A stretch of 64,000 nt of DNA, taken from Rhodopseudomonas palustris (GTDB lineage: Bacteria; Pseudomonadota; Alphaproteobacteria; Rhizobiales; Xanthobacteraceae). The notes under the pieces were generated by a model. It had not been told where the DNA came from. It saw nothing but the letters and a program-made list of their open reading frames with translations, and ran no database searches. Position 1 is the stretch's first letter; every line of letters starts with the position of its first letter. The DNA lies in the NCBI RefSeq assembly GCF_003031265.1, contig NZ_CP019966.1, positions 496,001 through 560,000 of the forward strand, written 5' to 3'. Positions 54,847 through 63,363 of this stretch are shown one piece after another. A program made the position numbers and the translations under genes.

Positions 54847-56751
54847 TCACGAATGCAGACGGCGGCGGCGCGGACCCGGCGTTGCGGCCGGGGTGGCGGT
54901 CTCGCTGAACAGTTCGGCGAGCTTCTCGGTGATGGCGCCACCGAGCTCTTCGGCGTCGACGATGGTTACGGCGCGGCGATAGTAGCGCGTCACGTCGTGG
55001 CCGATGCCGATCGCGATCAGCTCCACCGGCGAGCGAGTCTCGATCTCCTCGATGATGTGGCGCAAGTGCCGTTCGAGGTAATTGCCGGGATTGACCGACA
55101 GCGTCGAGTCGTCGACCGGCGCACCGTCCGAGATCATCATCAGGATCTTGCGCTGCTCGGGGCGGCCGAGCAGTCGCTTGTGCGCCCAATCCAGCGCCTC
55201 GCCGTCGATGTTCTCCTTGAGCAGGCCCTCGCGCATCATCAGCCCGAGGTTCTTGCGAGCCCGGCGCCACGGCGCGTCCGCCGACTTGTAGATGATGTGG
55301 CGCAGGTCGTTGAGTCGGCCCGGATTGGCCGGCTTGCCGGCGGCGAGCCAGGCCTCGCGCGATTGTCCGCCCTTCCAGGCACGCGTGGTGAAGCCGAGGA
55401 TCTCGACCTTGACGCCGCAACGCTCCAGCGTGCGCGCCAGAATGTCGGCGCAGGTCGCCGCCACCGTGATCGGGCGGCCGCGCATCGAACCGGAATTGTC
55501 GAGCAGCAGCGTCACCACGGTGTCGCGGAAGGTCGCTTCCTTCTCGCTCATGAACGACAGCGGATGGAACGGATCGATCACCACGCGCGACAGACGCGCC
55601 GGATCGAGAATGCCCTCTTCGAGGTCGAAGTCCCAGGCGCGGTTCTGCTGCGCCATCAGCCGGCGCTGCAGCCGGTTGGCGAGGCGGGCGACGATGCCCT
55701 GCAGATGCGCCAGCTGCTTGTCCAGATAGCTGCGCAGCCGCTCCAGCTCGTCGTGGTCGCAGAGGTCTTCGGCGGCGACGATCTCGTCGAACTTCGGCGC
55801 GAAGGCGTGATACTCCGGTCCGCGCGGTTCGTTGGCGCCGCGATTGTGCGGACGGGTGGCTTCGCCCGGCGTTTCGTCCTCGCCGAGTTCGGAATCGTCA
55901 AAGGCGTCGGAGGTCGATGCCTGGGCGCTTTCCATCTGGCTGTCGCTGACCTCGTCGCTGGTCGCTTCGGCCTGCTCGGCGCTCATCTCCTGCGCGGCTT
56001 CGCCCTGCGGCTCGCCCTCGGCGCCGGACTGATCGTTTTCGCCTTCCTGCTTGTCGTCCTGGTTCTCATCTTCGTCGGTCTCGGTGTCGCGATCATCGCC
56101 GAGCTCGAGCGCGTCGAGCATGTCGTGGATCACGTCACCGAACTTCGCCTGGTTGTCGGCGAAGTTTTCGAGCTGATCGAGCCGCGCCCCAAGCTTGTCT
56201 TCCAGCACCGGCCGCCACAGGTCGACCAGCTTCTTGGCCGCGGTGGGCGGCGCCAGCCCGGTCAGCCGCTCGCGCACCAGCATCGCCAGCGCATCCGACA
56301 GCGGCGCATCGGCACGGTCGGTGATCTCGTCGAATTTGCCGCGATGGAAATGATCGTCGAGCATCGCGGTGAGGTTCTTGGCGACGCCCGCCATCCGCCG
56401 TGCGCCGAGCGCTTCGACGCGCGCCTGCTCGACCGCTTCGAACACACCGCGGGCCTGCGGATTGCCCGGCATCAGCTTGCGATGCACCTTCGGGTCGTGA
56501 CAGGCGAGCTTCAGCGCGATCGAGTCGGCGTGGCCGCGCACGATTGCGGCGTCGCGCTTGCTCATCTTGCGCGCCGGCTCGGGAAGCCGCGCCTTGCCCG
56601 GTGCGAGTCCGGGGCGCTCGGCCGCGAAAGTAACCTCCAGCTCCGGAGCCTTGGCGATCGCACGCAGGCACGAGGTGACGGCGCGCTTGAACGGCTCGGT
56701 CGGCGCTTCCTTCGATCCGGTGCGGAGTTTGCTGTTGGTCGTGGTGCTCAT
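54847..56751 (-). CDS. cobT: Cobaltochelatase subunit CobT
   Basis: 634-residue subunit of the aerobic, ATP-dependent cobaltochelatase (CobNST) that inserts cobalt into hydrogenobyrinic acid a,c-diamide. An N-terminal helical region leads to a very acidic middle (about residues 220-310, rich in Glu/Asp/Gln). The C-terminal von Willebrand A domain has an intact metal site DNSGSMRG, as in magnesium chelatase BchD/ChlD. It follows cobS on the same strand, but a 139-nt intergenic repeat lies between them. Confidence 0.96.
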   Translation of the reverse strand: MSTTTNSKLRTGSKEAPTEPFKRAVTSCLRAIAKAPELEVTFAAERPGLAPGKARLPEPARKMSKRDAAIVRGHADSIALKLACHDPKVHRKLMPGNPQARGVFEAVEQARVEALGARRMAGVAKNLTAMLDDHFHRGKFDEITDRADAPLSDALAMLVRERLTGLAPPTAAKKLVDLWRPVLEDKLGARLDQLENFADNQAKFGDVIHDMLDALELGDDRDTETDEDENQDDKQEGENDQSGAEGEPQGEAAQEMSAEQAEATSDEVSDSQMESAQASTSDAFDDSELGEDETPGEATRPHNRGANEPRGPEYHAFAPKFDEIVAAEDLCDHDELERLRSYLDKQLAHLQGIVARLANRLQRRLMAQQNRAWDFDLEEGILDPARLSRVVIDPFHPLSFMSEKEATFRDTVVTLLLDNSGSMRGRPITVAATCADILARTLERCGVKVEILGFTTRAWKGGQSREAWLAAGKPANPGRLNDLRHIIYKSADAPWRRARKNLGLMMREGLLKENIDGEALDWAHKRLLGRPEQRKILMMISDGAPVDDSTLSVNPGNYLERHLRHIIEEIETRSPVELIAIGIGHDVTRYYRRAVTIVDAEELGGAITEKLAELFSETATPAATPGPRRRRLHS

Positions 56752-56755
56752 CGCC

Positions 56756-56884
56756 GCCTTCTCCCTTTTCCCGTTTGCCAGGAGAGGGTCGCGGTGAGGG
56801 GGTTATGCGTCGGTCGCGCGAAGAGGCCCCTCACCCGGCTCGCTTCGGTTGCCGACCTCTCCCCGCGCGCGGGGAGAGGCGAAA
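56756..56884. repeat. Intergenic inverted repeat inside the cobS-cobT operon
   Basis: A left arm GAGAGGGTCGCGGTGAGGGG and a right arm CCCCTCACCCGGCTCGCTTCG lead into a perfect 24-nt palindrome CCTCTCCCCGCG/CGCGGGGAGAGG (56856-56879). The CCCTCACCCGG...CTCTCCCCGC element is widespread in proteobacterial intergenic DNA. It could attenuate or stabilise the cobS part of the transcript. Confidence 0.85.
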
Positions 56885-56890
56885 CGATCG

Positions 56891-57886
56891 TCAGCTCATC
56901 GCGATGTTGACCGAGCTCTCAGGCAGCTCGGCGTTGAAGCAGCGCTGATAGAATTCCGCCACCAGCGGCCGCTCCAGCTCGTCACACTTGTTGAGGAACG
57001 TGACGCGGAACGCGAAGCCGATATCGCCGAAGATTTCGGCGTTCTCCGACCAGGTGATCACCGTGCGCGGGCTCATCACCGTCGACAGATCGCCGTTGGC
57101 GAAGGCGTTACGCGTCAGATCGGCGAGCCGGACCATCTTGTTGACGATGTCGCGCCCTTCGGCGTTGCGATAGTGCTTGGCCTTGGCGAGGATGATCTCG
57201 ACTTCCTCGTCGTGCGGCAGATAGTTCAGCGTGGTCACGATCGACCAGCGGTCCATCTGGCCCTGGTTGATCTGCTGCGTGCCGTGATACAGGCCCGAGG
57301 TGTCGCCGAGGCCGATAGTGTTGGCGGTGGCGAACAGCCGGAAGGCCGGGTGCGGCTTGATGACCTTGTTCTGGTCGAGCAGGGTCAACCGGCCGGAAAT
57401 TTCCAGCACGCGCTGTATCACGAACATCACGTCGGGACGGCCGGCATCGTATTCGTCGAACACCAGCGCGACGTTGTGCTGCAGCGCCCAGGGCAGGATG
57501 CCGTCGCGGAATTCGGTGACCTGCTTGCCGTCGCGGACCACGATCGCGTCCTTGCCGACCAGATCGATACGGCTGATGTGGCTGTCGAGGTTGACGCGCA
57601 CGCACGGCCAATTGAGACGCGCCGCGACCTGCTCGATGTGGGTCGACTTGCCAGTGCCGTGGAAGCCGGTGACCATCACGCGTCGGTTCTTGGCGAAGCC
57701 TGCCAGAATCGCGAGGGTGGTGGCGCGATCGAAACGGTAATCCGGATCAACATCCGGTACGTGGGGGTCGACCTCGGAATAGGCCGGAACTTCAAGGTCG
57801 CTGTCGATGCCGAAGACCTGCCGGACCGACACCTTCATGTCGGGTAAGCCAGTGATCTCCGGAGCGGTGGTCGTAGCGGCGGTCAT
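56891..57886 (-). CDS. cobS: Cobaltochelatase subunit CobS
   Basis: 331-residue AAA+ ATPase that drives cobalt insertion together with CobT and CobN. Walker A is GFHGTGKST near residue 75, Walker B is [11 protein letters not shown], and the sensor region is [23 protein letters not shown]. Length is standard. ATG 57886 follows a strong GGAGG; the frame is open 45 codons upstream but that part is not conserved-like. First gene of cobS-cobT-esterase-like. Confidence 0.96.
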   Translation of the reverse strand: MTAATTTAPEITGLPDMKVSVRQVFGIDSDLEVPAYSEVDPHVPDVDPDYRFDRATTLAILAGFAKNRRVMVTGFHGTGKSTHIEQVAARLNWPCVRVNLDSHISRIDLVGKDAIVVRDGKQVTEFRDGILPWALQHNVALVFDEYDAGRPDVMFVIQRVLEISGRLTLLDQNKVIKPHPAFRLFATANTIGLGDTSGLYHGTQQINQGQMDRWSIVTTLNYLPHDEEVEIILAKAKHYRNAEGRDIVNKMVRLADLTRNAFANGDLSTVMSPRTVITWSENAEIFGDIGFAFRVTFLNKCDELERPLVAEFYQRCFNAELPESSVNIAMS

Positions 57887-58162
57887 CAATCCTCCGTGGT
57901 CCCGGACGCGCCCGAAACCCGATCTTCGTTGGTGGATGCGGTTGAGTGCGGAATTGAACCTAGCAGAGAGCCGCGATCCGCAGAAGCCCGCCGCGCGATC
58001 AAAGTTCCGTCGATGTTTCATTGAGATAGGAGCGTGACGCGGTTTTGTGAAGGCTGTGTTGCGGATTCGGTGGGCGATGCCGAATCGGCGTGCAACTTTT
58101 CGGCAGGGCAGGGGTCGTAAGCTGTCGCAACTCCCTGTCCGTCTCGTTGGAGCCCCACCGCC

Positions 58163-58780
58163 TTGAGTTCACTGCTCGACTCGCTGGTCCATTTTGCCGC
58201 GTCGCATCCCGGCCTCGCCTATCTGACGCTATTTCTGGCGGCGCTGCTCGAAGCCGTGCCGGTGGTGGGATCGCTGGTGCCGGGCTCGACCGTGATCCTG
58301 GCGCTGAGCGCGCTGATTCCCGGCGGCGAACTCAGCCTTATTGGGGTTCTCGCCTCGGCTATCGCCGGCGCGCTGATCGGCGACGGCGCGGCGTATTGGA
58401 CCGGCCATCGTGGGCAGCGCCGTATTTTGAGCGCGTGGCCGCTGTCGACCTATCCGGACGTGGTGGCGAAGGCCGAAGCGTTCTTCGTGCGTTACGGCAC
58501 CTGGGCTGTGCTGTTCGGCCGGTTCGTGCCGCCGATCCGCGCCTTCGTCCCGGTCACCGCCGGCGCACTGCAGATGACGCCGCAGCGGTTCTTTGCCGTC
58601 GATGTGCCGGCGATCCTGCTGTGGGCCCCGGCGCATGTGCTGCCGGGCGTGATCGCCGCCACCGCGCTCGAGCGCAGCCACACGACGCTGCACCACTGGC
58701 TGCCGGTGCTCGCCGGCGTTGCCGGAACGCTGTTGCTGGGGCTATGGGCGTATCGGCGCTGGAAGGGCACGCCGGCTTAG
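58163..58780 (+). CDS. DedA-family membrane protein
   Basis: 205-residue inner-membrane protein with the DedA/VTT signatures: [22 protein letters not shown] with the re-entrant Gly/Pro motif, [15 protein letters not shown], and the conserved [21 protein letters not shown]. Family members are linked to undecaprenyl-phosphate or phospholipid recycling and polymyxin resistance. The start is TTG 58163 with GGAG 11 nt upstream. It is convergent with the J-domain gene. Confidence 0.9.
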   Translation: MSSLLDSLVHFAASHPGLAYLTLFLAALLEAVPVVGSLVPGSTVILALSALIPGGELSLIGVLASAIAGALIGDGAAYWTGHRGQRRILSAWPLSTYPDVVAKAEAFFVRYGTWAVLFGRFVPPIRAFVPVTAGALQMTPQRFFAVDVPAILLWAPAHVLPGVIAATALERSHTTLHHWLPVLAGVAGTLLLGLWAYRRWKGTPA

Positions 58781-58844
58781 CTTCAATCAAGCTCAACGAC
58801 GCAAGCGTTATGCGCCAGGGACGGGCAGGTGCCGCCGAGAGCGT

Positions 58845-59489
58845 TCAGCTCCGCACCACCGTCTTTAGATAGTTGTAAGCCTTGATGATCTCGATCAGGC
58901 GGTCTTCGGTCGAGCGGTCGCCGCCATTGGCGTCGGGGTGATGTTGCTTTACCAGCGCCTTGTACTTGGCCTTGACCACTTCGAGCGTCGCGTCGCTGTC
59001 GAGGCCCATCACCTGCAGCGCCTTGCGCTCGGCGTTGAACACCTTGCGCGGCTCGGCGCGCGCCTCGTCGGCCGGATCGGGCCCACGACCCCGGCGGCGG
59101 CTGCCGGTGAATTCGTTGAAAACATTGAACGGATCGGCGGCGCCTTCGAGATCCTCGGGACTGCGGGCGCGGCTCTTGGCGCCATTCTGCCCCATCTTCC
59201 AGGTCGGACGATGACCGGTCAGCGCGTCCTTCTGATAGCGGGCGACGTCATCCGGATTCATCCCTTCAAAGAAGTTATAACCCTGGTTGAATTCGCGGAC
59301 GTGGTTGAGACAGAAGTGCCAGTAATCCTTCTCGTAGCCGCGGCCCTTCGGCGCACGATGCGCCGCGCGGCTGGTGCAGCCGGGCGCGTCGCACATCCGC
59401 ACCTGTTCGCGCGCGGCTTCACGCGCCACTTCCGCGGCCCGCGGCTTGACGCGGATCTTGTCGAAGAATTTGGACGAGTCGATTGGCAT
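58845..59489 (-). CDS. J-domain protein with C-terminal J domain and N-terminal Cys cluster
   Basis: 214-residue co-chaperone-like protein. The J domain is at the C-terminus (KALQVMGLDSDATLEVVKAKYKALVKQHHPDANGGDR), with the HPD motif that stimulates DnaK ATPase. The N-terminal part has a conserved-looking Cys/His set, MCDAPGC...HFCLNH, that could bind zinc, and the segment REFNQGYNFFEGM. This layout is found in alphaproteobacterial DnaJ-like proteins of unknown client. ATG 59489 is chosen over one 12 codons upstream. It is divergent from bolA. Confidence 0.9.
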   Translation of the reverse strand: MPIDSSKFFDKIRVKPRAAEVAREAAREQVRMCDAPGCTSRAAHRAPKGRGYEKDYWHFCLNHVREFNQGYNFFEGMNPDDVARYQKDALTGHRPTWKMGQNGAKSRARSPEDLEGAADPFNVFNEFTGSRRRGRGPDPADEARAEPRKVFNAERKALQVMGLDSDATLEVVKAKYKALVKQHHPDANGGDRSTEDRLIEIIKAYNYLKTVVRS

Positions 59490-59610
59490 GGGCGGACTTT
59501 GACTACGCAACGCTCCGGGCTTCAAGTCTTGACATTCCGAGCAGCCCCCGGGTTGATGCGTCGCAGACGGATTTGACGGAATAACGGCCGAACGGGTGGG
59601 GCATCACGGC

Positions 59611-59880
59611 ATGGGCACGCAGGACACTATCACGCAGAAGTTGCGCGAAGCTTTCACGCCCGAAAGCCTCGACGTCATCGACGAATCCAACCTACATGAA
59701 GGTCATGCGGGTCACGCCGGTCGCAGCGAGACTCACTTCCGGGTGAATATCGTATCGGCGGCCTTCGCGGGCAAGAGCCGGGTCGATCGTCACCGCATGG
59801 TCAACGACCTGCTGGCACCGGAACTGAAAGGCGGCGTGCACGCGCTCGCCATCAAGGCCAAAGCGCCTGGCGAAGCCTGA
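59611..59880 (+). CDS. BolA-family protein
   Basis: 89-residue BolA/YrbA protein. The signature SNLHEGHAGHAGRSETHFRVNIVS holds the His that coordinates an Fe-S cluster with a monothiol glutaredoxin, and the end VNDLLAPELKGGVHALAIKAKAP is typical. The family takes part in Fe-S trafficking and iron signalling. ATG 59611 is preferred; a GTG five codons earlier is possible. It is divergent from the J-domain gene and convergent with the CNNM gene (13 nt between stops). Confidence 0.92.
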   Translation: MGTQDTITQKLREAFTPESLDVIDESNLHEGHAGHAGRSETHFRVNIVSAAFAGKSRVDRHRMVNDLLAPELKGGVHALAIKAKAPGEA

Positions 59881-59893
59881 GCGAACAAATCGC

Positions 59894-61255
59894 TTAGGCT
59901 GATCCGGCTCGTGTCTTCCGGCTCTTCTTTTCGATCAGATCGGCTTCGCCGTCGCGCGGCACGGGCGAGATCCGCAGCGCCGTGATGCGGTTACGCTCGC
60001 GGCGCAGAACGCGGAAGCGGAAGCCGTGGAAGGTGAAATTCTGACCGCGGTCCGGAATCGACCGCGCCTCGTGAATCACCAAGCCCGCCACCGTAGTGGC
60101 TTCCTCGTCCGGCAGGTTCCAGTCCATCGCGCGATTGAGATCGCGGATTGGCACCGAGCCGTCGACCACCACCGAGCCGTCCGGCTGGGTGCGGACGCCG
60201 GCGACCACGACGTCGTGTTCGTCGGAAATATCGCCGACGATTTCCTCGAGGATGTCCTCCAGCGTCACCATGCCTTCGACTTCGCCGTATTCGTCGACGA
60301 CCAGCGCGAAGTGAGTCTTGCGGGTGCGGAACGCCTTGAGCTGTTCGGAGACCGGACGCATCTCCGGCACGAACCAGGGTTGCAGCGCGATCTTGCCGAT
60401 ATCGATCTTGGACGCGTCGCCGTCAGCGGCGCGTAGCGCGCGCAGCAAATCCTTGGCGTGCAGCACGCCGACGATGTTCTCCGGCTTGTCGCGCCACAGC
60501 GGCACGCGGGTGTATTCGGTCGCCAGAACCTCTTTCACCAGTTGTTCGCTGGGTTGATCGGCGTTGACGGTGACCATCGCAGTCCGGTGCACCATCACGT
60601 CCGACACCACCAGTTCGCCGAACCGGAACACGTTCTGGATGTACTCAGCCTCACCGCTTTCGATCTTGCCGTGCTCAGCGGATTCGCCGACCAGCCCCTC
60701 GATCTCCACGTCGGTCAGGATCTCGTGCTCGGAGTTCTCTTCGACGCCGAGCAGCTTCAACACGCCGCGCGAGGCCTGGTTCAGCAGCCAGTTCAGCGGA
60801 TAAAGCAGGATGAACGAGATGTGCAGCGGATAGGCGATCCACTGCGACACCGGCTCCGGCTGACGGATCGCCAGCGTTTTCGGCACCTGCTCGCCGATCA
60901 CGATGTGCAGCGACGAGAAGAACAGGAAGCCGCCGAGAAACGCGATGAAGTGCTGCGCCGATTCCGACAGGCCCATCGGCTGCAGCACCGGAGCGAGCAG
61001 CGCCGATACGGTCGGTTCGCCGACCCAGCCGAGCCCGAGCGACGCCATGGTAATGCCGAGCTGGCAGCAGGCCAGATACGCTTCGACGTTGCCGAGGATG
61101 TGCTGCACCAGTTCGGCGCCGAACCGCTGCTTCTCGACCATCGCCTTGATGCGGAAGCCGCGGCTGCGCACCAGCGCGAACTCCGCCGCGACGTAGAAGG
61201 CGTTGGCGATCAGCAGCAGGACCGCGATCAGAACGTTGCTCAGAGTCGAGTTCAT
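59894..61255 (-). CDS. Hemolysin-family CNNM/CorC-like transporter-associated protein
   Basis: 453-residue membrane protein. An N-terminal CNNM (DUF21) domain with about four helices (NVLIAVLLLIANAFYVAAEFALVRSR ... LGGFLFFSSLHIVIGEQVPKTLAI) is followed by a CBS-domain pair (VMVHRTAMVTVNADQPSEQL; TRKTHFALVVDEYGEVEGMVTLEDILEEI) and a CorC/HlyC domain. CNNM relatives transport or regulate Mg2+/Co2+. Despite the old family name it is not a toxin. The start ATG 61255 lies 47 nt after the aroB stop on the same strand. Confidence 0.93.
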   Translation of the reverse strand: MNSTLSNVLIAVLLLIANAFYVAAEFALVRSRGFRIKAMVEKQRFGAELVQHILGNVEAYLACCQLGITMASLGLGWVGEPTVSALLAPVLQPMGLSESAQHFIAFLGGFLFFSSLHIVIGEQVPKTLAIRQPEPVSQWIAYPLHISFILLYPLNWLLNQASRGVLKLLGVEENSEHEILTDVEIEGLVGESAEHGKIESGEAEYIQNVFRFGELVVSDVMVHRTAMVTVNADQPSEQLVKEVLATEYTRVPLWRDKPENIVGVLHAKDLLRALRAADGDASKIDIGKIALQPWFVPEMRPVSEQLKAFRTRKTHFALVVDEYGEVEGMVTLEDILEEIVGDISDEHDVVVAGVRTQPDGSVVVDGSVPIRDLNRAMDWNLPDEEATTVAGLVIHEARSIPDRGQNFTFHGFRFRVLRRERNRITALRISPVPRDGEADLIEKKSRKTRAGSA

Positions 61256-61302
61256 GATGCTCTTGGGTTCGCCTGCGGGACCGCAGGGCGCCGCAGCGGC
61301 CG

Positions 61303-62448
61303 TCAGGCTTGCGCCAGTTTCCGCTGCAGGAATTCGCGCACCGGCGCCGGCTCGACCTTGTTGGCGATCACAGCGCGGCCGATGCCTTCCATCAGGATGA
61401 AGGTGAGTTCGCCGCGCTTGACCTTTTTGTCCTGCGCCATCAGCGCCATCAGCCGGTCTGCGTCCGCAAGGCCTTCCTGGGTGAAGCCGGCGATGTCCTG
61501 CAGCCGGGTCGGCAGGCCGACTTCGGCGAGATGCTTGGCGAGCCGCTGCGCGTCGGCCGCCGGCATCATGCCGCGCTCGGCCGAGAATTCCGCCGCCAGC
61601 ACCATGCCGATCGCGACCCCCTCGCCGTGGAACAGCCGGTCCGAGAAGCCGGTCGCCGCTTCCAGCGCATGGCCGAAGGTGTGGCCGAGATTGAGCAGGG
61701 CGCGGTCGCCGGTCTCGCGTTCGTCGCGGGCGACGATGGCGGCCTTGGCCCGGCACGAGGTGGCCACCGCGTGCTCGCGTGCGGCGCCGCCGCTGAACAG
61801 CTCGGCATGATTGGCTTCGAGCCAGGCGAAGAACGCCTCGTCGCCGAGCGCGCCGTATTTCGCGACTTCAGCATAGCCGGCGCGGAATTGGCGCGGCGAC
61901 AGCGTATCGAGAATCGCGGTGTCGGCCAGCACCAGCACCGGCTGATGGAACGTGCCGATCAGGTTCTTGCCCTGCGGCGAGTTGATGCCGGTCTTGCCAC
62001 CGACCGAGGAGTCGACCTGCGCCAATAGCGAGGTCGGCACCTGCACGAAGTCGACGCCGCGGCGCAGGAGCGAAGCGGAGAAGCCTGCAAGATCCCCGAC
62101 TACGCCGCCGCCGAGCGCGATCACCAGGTCGTTGCGCTCGATCTTGGCGGCGATCAGAGCCTCGCAGACCTGTTCGAGGCCCGCATAGCTCTTGGAGCTC
62201 TCGCCTTCGCCGACGATCACCGACGCATGGGCGATGTCGGCCTGGTCCAGCACCTCCTCGGCGCGCTTCAGCCAGGTCTTCGCCACGGTGCGATCGGTGA
62301 CGATCGCAGTGCGTGCGCCGGGCCGCAGCTTGGCGATCCGCTCGCCCAGCGAGGTGATCACGTCGCGGCCGATCACGATCTCATAGGCGCGGTCACCGAG
62401 GGCGACTTCGACGGTGATCGGGGCGGAGTGTTTCTGCGGGGCGTTCAT
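61303..62448 (-). CDS. aroB: 3-dehydroquinate synthase
   Basis: 381-residue NAD- and zinc-dependent enzyme of the shikimate pathway, converting DAHP to 3-dehydroquinate. The NAD-binding segment is VIALGGGVVGDLAGFSAS near residue 100, followed by SSVGGKTGIN and the zinc ligands in LNLGHTFGHALE. The ATG overlaps the aroK stop by four bases (ATGA), so the genes are translationally coupled; this also fixes the start although the frame is open upstream. Confidence 0.96.
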   Translation of the reverse strand: MNAPQKHSAPITVEVALGDRAYEIVIGRDVITSLGERIAKLRPGARTAIVTDRTVAKTWLKRAEEVLDQADIAHASVIVGEGESSKSYAGLEQVCEALIAAKIERNDLVIALGGGVVGDLAGFSASLLRRGVDFVQVPTSLLAQVDSSVGGKTGINSPQGKNLIGTFHQPVLVLADTAILDTLSPRQFRAGYAEVAKYGALGDEAFFAWLEANHAELFSGGAAREHAVATSCRAKAAIVARDERETGDRALLNLGHTFGHALEAATGFSDRLFHGEGVAIGMVLAAEFSAERGMMPAADAQRLAKHLAEVGLPTRLQDIAGFTQEGLADADRLMALMAQDKKVKRGELTFILMEGIGRAVIANKVEPAPVREFLQRKLAQA

Positions 62449-63062
62449 GAAGTCTCGCTCAAGGTTGGGGCGGGCGCGCCGCACAGATAGTGGTGGAGCG
62501 CGGCGACGCATTCGTCGACGATCTTTTCGTGCGGCACGTCGCGCGACGCGATGGTGATGTCGGCTTCGCGGTACAGCGGGTAGCGCTCGGCGATCAGGCG
62601 GGCGATGGTGCCGGCCGGATCGGGCGTCTTCAGCAGCGGCCGGTCGGCGCGGCGCTTGACCCGGCGCAGGATCACGTCGGCCTCCGCCTCGAGCCACATC
62701 GAGATCGCCTTTTCGCGGATCCGGTCACGGGTCTCCTCGCGCATGAAAGCGCCGCCGCCGGTCGCCAGCACCTTGGTGCCACCGTCGAGCAGCCGGGCGA
62801 TCACCCGGGCCTCGCCGTCGCGGAAATGCGGCTCGCCGTGGGTTTCGAAGATCTCCGGGATGGTCATTGCCGCGGCCGATTCGATTTCGGTGTCGGCGTC
62901 GAGAAACGGCAGCCCAAGCCGCAGCGCCAGGCGGCGCCCGACGGTGGATTTGCCGGCGCCCATCATGCCGATGAGCACGACCGGGCGTTCGCCCAGCGCC
63001 GCGACGATCTCGGCTTCCTCGGGCGACCTGCCGGCAGTAGCCGTCGGTACGGTTTCAGACAT
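62445..63062 (-). CDS. aroK: Shikimate kinase
   Basis: 205-residue P-loop kinase that makes shikimate 3-phosphate. Walker A is LIGMMGAGKSTVGRRLA near residue 32, the shikimate-binding Asp/Arg are in FLDADTEIE and EPHFRDGEARV, ATGGGAF is the conserved glycine motif, and the lid is KRRADRPLLKTPDP. It is first in the aroK-aroB pair. Divergent from the 48-residue membrane protein and xerD. Confidence 0.96.
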   Translation of the reverse strand: MSETVPTATAGRSPEEAEIVAALGERPVVLIGMMGAGKSTVGRRLALRLGLPFLDADTEIESAAAMTIPEIFETHGEPHFRDGEARVIARLLDGGTKVLATGGGAFMREETRDRIREKAISMWLEAEADVILRRVKRRADRPLLKTPDPAGTIARLIAERYPLYREADITIASRDVPHEKIVDECVAALHHYLCGAPAPTLSETS

Positions 63063-63200
63063 TCGCGGCTTCCGTGGGACTGAAAGGGCAAGCTATACTA
63101 CCCCGGTCGCCGGGCTTGCCAGAGTCTCTTGCAAGGGAAGGGCGAACATGGTCGTAGTCGCGCGTCGCCGCCAAACGCCTGCCGCTGCCGAGATTCGCGA

Positions 63201-63347
63201 ATGCCCACCCTGTTTCGGTTCCTGACGGTGATTGGTGTGGTAGGCGGTATCATTTACGGGACCATTTTCGCGCTGGCCAACTTCGTCGGGCCGAACAGCC
63301 GCGAAATGACCGTGACGATCGGCCCGGACAAATTTCTCAAGAAATAG
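63201..63347 (+). CDS. Small single-span membrane protein (48 aa)
   Basis: 48-residue protein: MPTLFRFLTVIGVVGGIIYG forms one hydrophobic helix, followed by a short polar tail (GPNSREMTVTIGPDKFLKK). I do not know its function. It lies between aroK (divergent) and xerD, 16 nt before the latter, and the composition (helix plus conserved-looking polar tail) supports a real gene. In relatives I recall short proteins at this locus annotated as hypothetical. The open frame extends 24 codons upstream in a Cys/Arg-rich stretch that looks non-coding. Confidence 0.65.
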   Translation: MPTLFRFLTVIGVVGGIIYGTIFALANFVGPNSREMTVTIGPDKFLKK

Positions 63348-63363
63348 CCGTTAGGCTGGTCGC

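Noticed and set aside
59894..61255. Hemolysin toxin
   Set aside because: The old family name is misleading; domains are CNNM, CBS pair and CorC/HlyC, a cation-transport-related protein.
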